A stretch of 64,000 bases of DNA from Rothia santali (GTDB taxonomy: Bacteria > Actinomycetota > Actinomycetes > Actinomycetales > Micrococcaceae): NCBI RefSeq assembly GCF_024199905.1, contig NZ_JANAFB010000008.1:39141-103140 (forward strand), read 5' to 3'. The first letter of the stretch is position 1. Each line of letters begins with the position of its first letter. The position numbers and the translations under genes are program-made. Positions 60,059 through 64,000 of this stretch are shown piece by piece. The notes beneath the pieces were generated by a model. That model made no database searches and was not told the DNA's origin. It saw only the letters and a program-made list of their open reading frames with translations.

Positions 60059-62080
60059 GTGCATCGCGAAGACCCGCCCCGCCGGCCCCGGCGCCGCACG
60101 ATCGTCGTCGCGCTCGGCGTCGTCCTGCTGCTCGCCGCCGGCGCGTGGTGGTTGCTGAGCCGCGAGGAGGTCGTGGTCCGGGGCGGGATCGCCGACTACT
60201 ACGAGTCCGCCGGCGTCCGGGACCAGCTGGGCGAGCCCGAGGCCAACGAACGCTGCGGCCTGGCCGGGGGCGGGTGCCTCCAGGAGTTCGAGCACGGGAC
60301 CGTCTACTGGGCGCCGGGGCTGGAGACCGTCCACGTCGCGGCCGGGGACATCCTGGACCACTACACCGACGCCGCGGGCCCCGACGGGGACTACGGCTAC
60401 CCCGTCACCCCGGTGATCCACGACGACCCCACGGCCGACTTCGAGTACCTCCGCACCCATAACCCCCGGTCCGGCGAGTGGTTCTGGCTCATCTCGGCCG
60501 GAGGGGAGGACGTCGTGCCCGTCGACGCCTCGGACGCCATCGGCGCGCGCTGGGAGGCGGATCGCGAGGAGCTGGGCGCTCCGACCCCGGAGACCGCCGA
60601 GGGCGAGCGGTGCACCGGGGAGGACCTCTGCCGCCAGAGCTTCCGCGACGCGGACCTGATCTGGAGCCCCGCCACCGGGACCCACGCGATCTCCGGCGCC
60701 TTCCGCGCCCGGTACGAGGACTCGATGGGTGCACCGCTCGGGGAGGAGCGCGTGAACGCCGACGGCGTGACGGTCCAGGAGTTCTCCCGCCCCGCCGAGG
60801 GGACCTACGAGGTCATGACCTGGACCGCCCGGGACGGCGCGGCCTCCCACACCGTCCGGGGCGGCCTCGCGACCCTCTACGCGGCGAGCGGCCGCTCCGG
60901 GGGCGAGCTGGGCGTGCCCGTGAGCGGGGAGTCCTCCGGGCTGCGAGACGGCGGGGTCCGGCAGCGCTTCGCGCACGGCGACGCGTACTGGACGCCCCGG
61001 ACGGGCTCCGCGGCCGTCACGAGCCCCACCGCGCTGCGGGCGTGGCGCGCCCAGGACTCCGAGGACGGGATCTGGGGCTACCCCACCTCCAGCAAGCGGC
61101 CCCTCGACGGCGGATGGGCGCAGGACTTCGAGGGCGGCACCATCGAGGTCTCCGGGGACGGGTACTCCCGCTTCGTGCCCGACGCGGAGCTGGCCGAAGA
61201 TCCCGGGGCCGTCCTGGACGGCGTCGCGGCGCAGTACGACCTCGGCCCGGCCCGCGGCGGCGTCGAGCAGCTCACGGGCGGGGTGCGGTACCGGGAGTTC
61301 GAGGGCGGCGTCGCGGTGCTGGGATCCTCCGAGGGCGCCCTGGCGATGAGCGACGCCGTCTTCGAGACCTGGCGGACGAAGTCCGACGTGACCGGGGCCC
61401 CGCGCATGGCCAAGGACGACGACGGCCGCCTGAGCACCCGGTTCGCTAAGGGCACCCTCGCCCACTTCCCCGAGCGCGGGGACATGGTCCTGCGGGTCAG
61501 CTCCCGGCTGGGCGCCGGGGACGCCCTGGTCATCGGCGACTCCCAGCTGGGCGAGGGCGACCACCAGGGCAGCTGGGTCGCCCAGGCCATCCGGGACAAC
61601 GGCTACACGCCCTACTACGAGGCCCACGGCGGGATCGGCGTCGCGACCGACGGCTCCCGCATCGGGTTCGGCTCGTACTACCAGGGCGTGGTGGACCGGA
61701 AGTGGATCCTGCCCAGCGGGGACCCGGAGCTGATCTACATCCAGGGCTCGGGCAACGACAGCTACGGCACCTCGTCCCGGGAGATCGAGGACAAGCTGAC
61801 CCAGACGATCCGGACGCTCAAGGAGACCTACCCGCAGTCGAGGATCGTGGTGACGGGGCTGATCTCCAAGCAGGACGCGTCCAGCCGGAACAAGGTGAGC
61901 GACGTCCTGGAGAAGGTCGCCCAGGACCAGGGGGTCACCTTCGTGCCGCTGGAGGGGAAGATCACCGAGTGGAACTCGGGCTCGTACCTCAAGGACGGGC
62001 TGCACTTCCGTGCGCCGGACGGGCACGACTACATGGCGGGCAAGTACGCGCCCTACCTGGAGCGGTTCCTCAGGCGGTGA
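60059..62080 (+). CDS. Membrane-anchored LGFP-repeat protein with C-terminal SGNH hydrolase domain
   Basis: A 673-residue protein. A basic N-terminus and one membrane helix (about 14-33) form an uncleaved anchor. Residues about 40-480 are a run of LGFP-type repeats: recurring units with YY-GLGEP/LGVPVSGE, FEHGTVYW, FAHGDAYW and FEGGTIEV. The C-terminal SGNH fold has GDSQ (S495 nucleophile), GSGND (563-567), and DGLHF (D646, H649) or DGHD (D654, H656) for the dyad. Both parts are thought to face the wall: LGFP repeats bind envelope polymers and the hydrolase would deacylate them. Start GTG 60059; AAAGG upstream. The domain pairing is unusual in my recollection. Confidence 0.85.
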   Translation: MHREDPPRRPRRRTIVVALGVVLLLAAGAWWLLSREEVVVRGGIADYYESAGVRDQLGEPEANERCGLAGGGCLQEFEHGTVYWAPGLETVHVAAGDILDHYTDAAGPDGDYGYPVTPVIHDDPTADFEYLRTHNPRSGEWFWLISAGGEDVVPVDASDAIGARWEADREELGAPTPETAEGERCTGEDLCRQSFRDADLIWSPATGTHAISGAFRARYEDSMGAPLGEERVNADGVTVQEFSRPAEGTYEVMTWTARDGAASHTVRGGLATLYAASGRSGGELGVPVSGESSGLRDGGVRQRFAHGDAYWTPRTGSAAVTSPTALRAWRAQDSEDGIWGYPTSSKRPLDGGWAQDFEGGTIEVSGDGYSRFVPDAELAEDPGAVLDGVAAQYDLGPARGGVEQLTGGVRYREFEGGVAVLGSSEGALAMSDAVFETWRTKSDVTGAPRMAKDDDGRLSTRFAKGTLAHFPERGDMVLRVSSRLGAGDALVIGDSQLGEGDHQGSWVAQAIRDNGYTPYYEAHGGIGVATDGSRIGFGSYYQGVVDRKWILPSGDPELIYIQGSGNDSYGTSSREIEDKLTQTIRTLKETYPQSRIVVTGLISKQDASSRNKVSDVLEKVAQDQGVTFVPLEGKITEWNSGSYLKDGLHFRAPDGHDYMAGKYAPYLERFLRR

Positions 62081-62832
62081 GGCGGCGCGGGCTCCCCGCG
62101 CCCCACCGACAGCGGCGCGAGCGCGTGGGCGGTCAGGGCCGCCGCGATCGCCGACGCCGTCATGATCCCGGCCAGCACGACGATCTGGAACCGCCCCGCC
62201 TCGAGCGGAGCGATCCCCCCGAAGATCGCCCCCACGAAGGCGCCGGGGAGGGTCACCAGCCCGGTCGTCTTGGTCTGGTCGGTCGAGGGCACCAGAGCCT
62301 CGGCCACGGCGTAGCGGGCGATCTCCACCGTGGCGCGGCGCGGCGTCGCCCCCAGGGAGAGCCACGCCTCGACCTCCGGCCAGCGGTCCCGGGTCGCCTG
62401 CACGAGCCGGCGGCCGGTCAGCGTCGCCGAGGACATCGCCCCGCCGATGACGATGCCGCCGATCGCCAGGACGTAGCGGGGCGAGAACTCGATCGCGCCG
62501 GTCAGGAACACGACCGCGAGCACGGTCCCGACGCCCAGCCCCATCCCCGCGGCCACGAGCCAGAGCCGGCGCCAGCTCCACTCGACCCGGCGCGTGCTGG
62601 TCACCACCGCGACCGAGAACATCACGAGCAGCGCCACCCCCACCCAGAACGGGCTGGTGATGACGCCGGTGAGGATCAGACTGATGGCCGCGAGCTGCAC
62701 GACGCCGCGCAGCACCGCGACGGCGGGCGCCCACCGGGGGCGCACCCGCGCCAGGCTAAGCACCAGCGTGGTGACCGCGACGAGCACGAGGACGCCGAAG
62801 AGGCTCGGCAGCGTCTCCGCGATCCGGTCCAT
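62053..62832 (-). CDS. FetB/UPF0014-family ABC permease-like protein
   Basis: A 259-residue membrane protein with about seven helices. VLRGVVQLAAISLILTGVI, GGIVIGGAMSSATLTGRRLVQAT, EVEAWLSLGATPRRATVEIARYAVAEALVPSTDQTKTTGLVTLPGAFVGAIFGG and AGRFQIVVLAGIMTASAIAA are FetB signatures. In E. coli FetAB is linked to iron export, which fits the iron permease gene that follows; a FetA ATPase is not present here. ATG 62832 is used; GTG 62838 is possible. Its 3' end overlaps the LGFP/SGNH gene by 28 bp, tail to tail. Confidence 0.85.
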   Translation of the reverse strand: MDRIAETLPSLFGVLVLVAVTTLVLSLARVRPRWAPAVAVLRGVVQLAAISLILTGVITSPFWVGVALLVMFSVAVVTSTRRVEWSWRRLWLVAAGMGLGVGTVLAVVFLTGAIEFSPRYVLAIGGIVIGGAMSSATLTGRRLVQATRDRWPEVEAWLSLGATPRRATVEIARYAVAEALVPSTDQTKTTGLVTLPGAFVGAIFGGIAPLEAGRFQIVVLAGIMTASAIAAALTAHALAPLSVGRGEPAPPHRLRNRSR

Positions 62833-62904
62833 GCCCACCCGCCCCTCGTCCCCTCCAGGCTACCGGGCGCCACCGGGCGGACGGGTGTAGCGCACCCCAC
62901 CGAC

Positions 62905-62923
62905 TGAGGTTATGCTTACCTTG
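62905..62923 (+). promoter_or_regulatory. Candidate DtxR/IdeR iron box
   Basis: TGAGGTTATGCTTACCTTG matches the DtxR/IdeR consensus TTAGGTTAGGCTAACCTAA, as I recall it, at 14 of 19 positions, including both GGTTA and ACCT half-site cores. It lies 66 bp before the FTR1 start and 73 bp before the FetB start, so it could give iron-dependent repression of either. Confidence 0.6.
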
Positions 62924-62988
62924 TTTTTCCGCCGGCCGGTCCGCATCCCGCGCCCCGCTCCCGACGGACCGCACTCAACGGGGTCCGC

Positions 62989-63900
62989 ATGTTCATCGCC
63001 AATCTGCTGATAGCGCTCCGCGAGGGGTTCGAGGCATCGCTCATCGTGGGAATACTCATCGCTTTCGTGGTGAAATCCGGGCGCCGGGACGTCCTGCCCC
63101 AGCTGTGGGCCGGCATCGGGCTCGCGGCCCTGCTCTCGCTGGGGCTGGGGGCCGTGCTCACCTGGGGCCCGAGGACGCTGACGTTCCAGGCCCAGGAGAT
63201 CATCGGCGGGGTGCTCTCGCTCGTGGCCGTGGCGCTGGTGACCTGGATGATCTTCTGGATGGGCCGGAACGCCCGCAGCCTCAAGGGGCGGCTGGAGTCC
63301 TCGCTCGAGGGGTCGCTGGGCCGCCACGGCTCCGGGTGGGGCCTGGTCTGGCTCGCGGCGCTCGCCGTGGGGCGCGAGGGCATGGAGACGGCCCTGTTCA
63401 TCTGGGCCACGGTGCGCTCCTCGATCGAGAACAGCGTCGCGCTGACCACCGCGGGCGTCGTGACCGGGCTGGCGCTCGCCGTCGTGCTGGGGTGGGTCGT
63501 CTACCGCGGCGCCCGCCGGATCGACATGCGCCGGTTCTTCGCCCTCACCGGGTACTTCCTGATCCTGGTGACCGCGGGGATCGCCGCCTACGGCGTCGGG
63601 GACCTGCAGGAGGCCGGGGTCCTGCCCGGCGCCTTCGTCCACGCTTGGGACCTCAGCGCGGCCCTGCCCGCGGCCGGCTCGCCCGTCTACTGGGCCTACG
63701 TCCTGGCCCAGGCCGTGTTCCAGTTCAGCGTCCAGCCGACCGTGCTGCAGGTCATCGCGTGGTGGGCCTACCTGGTGCCGGTGCTCGCGCTGTTCGCCCG
63801 GCAGGTGCACTCCTCCGGGCCGCCGCGCGCCGCCGCCAAGACGCGCGGGGCCGCGGCGAGGACGCGCCGCACCGCGACCGGCACCCCGGCGGACCGGTGA
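62989..63900 (+). CDS. efeU: FTR1-family high-affinity iron permease (EfeU-type)
   Basis: A 303-residue membrane protein with seven helices. Two REGxE motifs, R11-E12-G13-F14-E15 and R129-E130-G131-M132-E133, bind iron, and the arrangement of helices is that of FTR1/EfeU. Behind a DtxR-like box it should import ferric or ferrous iron under limitation, usually with EfeO and EfeB, which would lie beyond the right edge. The tail is basic and Ala/Thr-rich. ATG 62989 is unambiguous. Confidence 0.93.
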   Translation: MFIANLLIALREGFEASLIVGILIAFVVKSGRRDVLPQLWAGIGLAALLSLGLGAVLTWGPRTLTFQAQEIIGGVLSLVAVALVTWMIFWMGRNARSLKGRLESSLEGSLGRHGSGWGLVWLAALAVGREGMETALFIWATVRSSIENSVALTTAGVVTGLALAVVLGWVVYRGARRIDMRRFFALTGYFLILVTAGIAAYGVGDLQEAGVLPGAFVHAWDLSAALPAAGSPVYWAYVLAQAVFQFSVQPTVLQVIAWWAYLVPVLALFARQVHSSGPPRAAAKTRGAAARTRRTATGTPADR

Positions 63901-64000
63901 GGACCCCGCCGCGGGCGGCCAGCCCTCCCCGCTGACCCAGGTCGACCCGCCGCCGGGCCGGGAGGCCCTCTTGGCCCGCCCCCCTCCCGGTTCAGACCCC
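63901..64000. other. Right edge, no gene resolved
   Basis: The last 100 bases contain GC-rich inverted segments that may belong to a terminator or to the start region of the next gene. Nothing can be assigned. Confidence 0.2.

Noticed and set aside
59165..62734. A 1189-codon leftward open frame across the SdpI and LGFP/SGNH region
   Set aside because: It is the complement of a clear SGNH/LGFP gene on the other strand; only its last 130 codons look like a real protein.

Overview
The window is very GC-rich, with codon third positions almost all G or C. Frequent GTG starts, ATGA/GTGA overlaps, DeoR, GntR and FadR control next to sugar operons, an actinobacterial ABC/DUF6297-type pair and the Asp23/DUF6286/DUF2273 envelope-stress set all point to a high-GC actinobacterium. 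I infer a Micrococcales member, Brachybacterium-like, but no alignment was possible. No rRNA, tRNA, CRISPR array, integrase or transposase was seen, so this looks like chromosome.

Layout. 0-4.8 kb: a RecQ helicase with a phosphoribosyltransferase-like tail, a drug-efflux MFS protein and a DedA protein. 4.9-9.8 kb: an NCS1 permease, divergent from an iron/heme/cobalamin-type ABC importer whose binding-protein gene has a damaged 5' end. 9.9-14.1 kb: a quinone-oxidoreductase-type enzyme, then a sugar:sodium symporter operon with a mutarotase. 14.4-17.7 kb: an ascorbate-type PTS (IIA, IIB, IIC) under a GntR/UTRA regulator. 17.8-21 kb: a short-chain dehydrogenase, an ABC ATPase and a heavily frameshifted membrane partner. 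21.1-25.2 kb: a divergent envelope-stress locus with an ECF sigma factor, a zinc anti-sigma/Asp23 fusion and several Asp23-like proteins. 25.3-29.1 kb: an APC permease, a zinc-starvation pair (bL36 paralogue and COG0523 protein) around a Zur-like box, and a lytic transglycosylase lipoprotein.

29.1-40 kb is the best-understood block. It holds an alpha-galactoside ABC importer with its ATPase, a GH36 alpha-galactosidase, and a divergent DeoR regulator-galT-galK operon. Together these would import and split alpha-galactosides and feed galactose into the Leloir pathway. Sequence words near the DeoR promoters recur upstream of the symporter/mutarotase operon 22 kb away, suggesting one regulon.

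40-64 kb: a second DedA, a possible structured RNA ending in a strong hairpin, a thioesterase, an XRE regulator beside a hexanucleotide repeat, and a four-carbon acid-sugar cluster (dehydrogenase, kinase, GntP permease, FadR regulator, erythronate-type dehydrogenase). Then follow two overlapping CNNM/CBS genes, a BCCT carrier, an MFS carrier, a secreted SGNH hydrolase, two RibD-type reductases with an SRPBCC protein, an SdpI-type protein, a membrane-anchored LGFP-repeat/SGNH hydrolase, a FetB-type permease and an FTR1 iron permease behind a DtxR-like box.

Two patterns cross the window. Several conserved enzymes carry Gly/Ala/Pro/Asp-rich inserts. Small frame errors are concentrated at 7.9, 17.8-19.4 and 25.0 kb, and they are either decay or assembly error.
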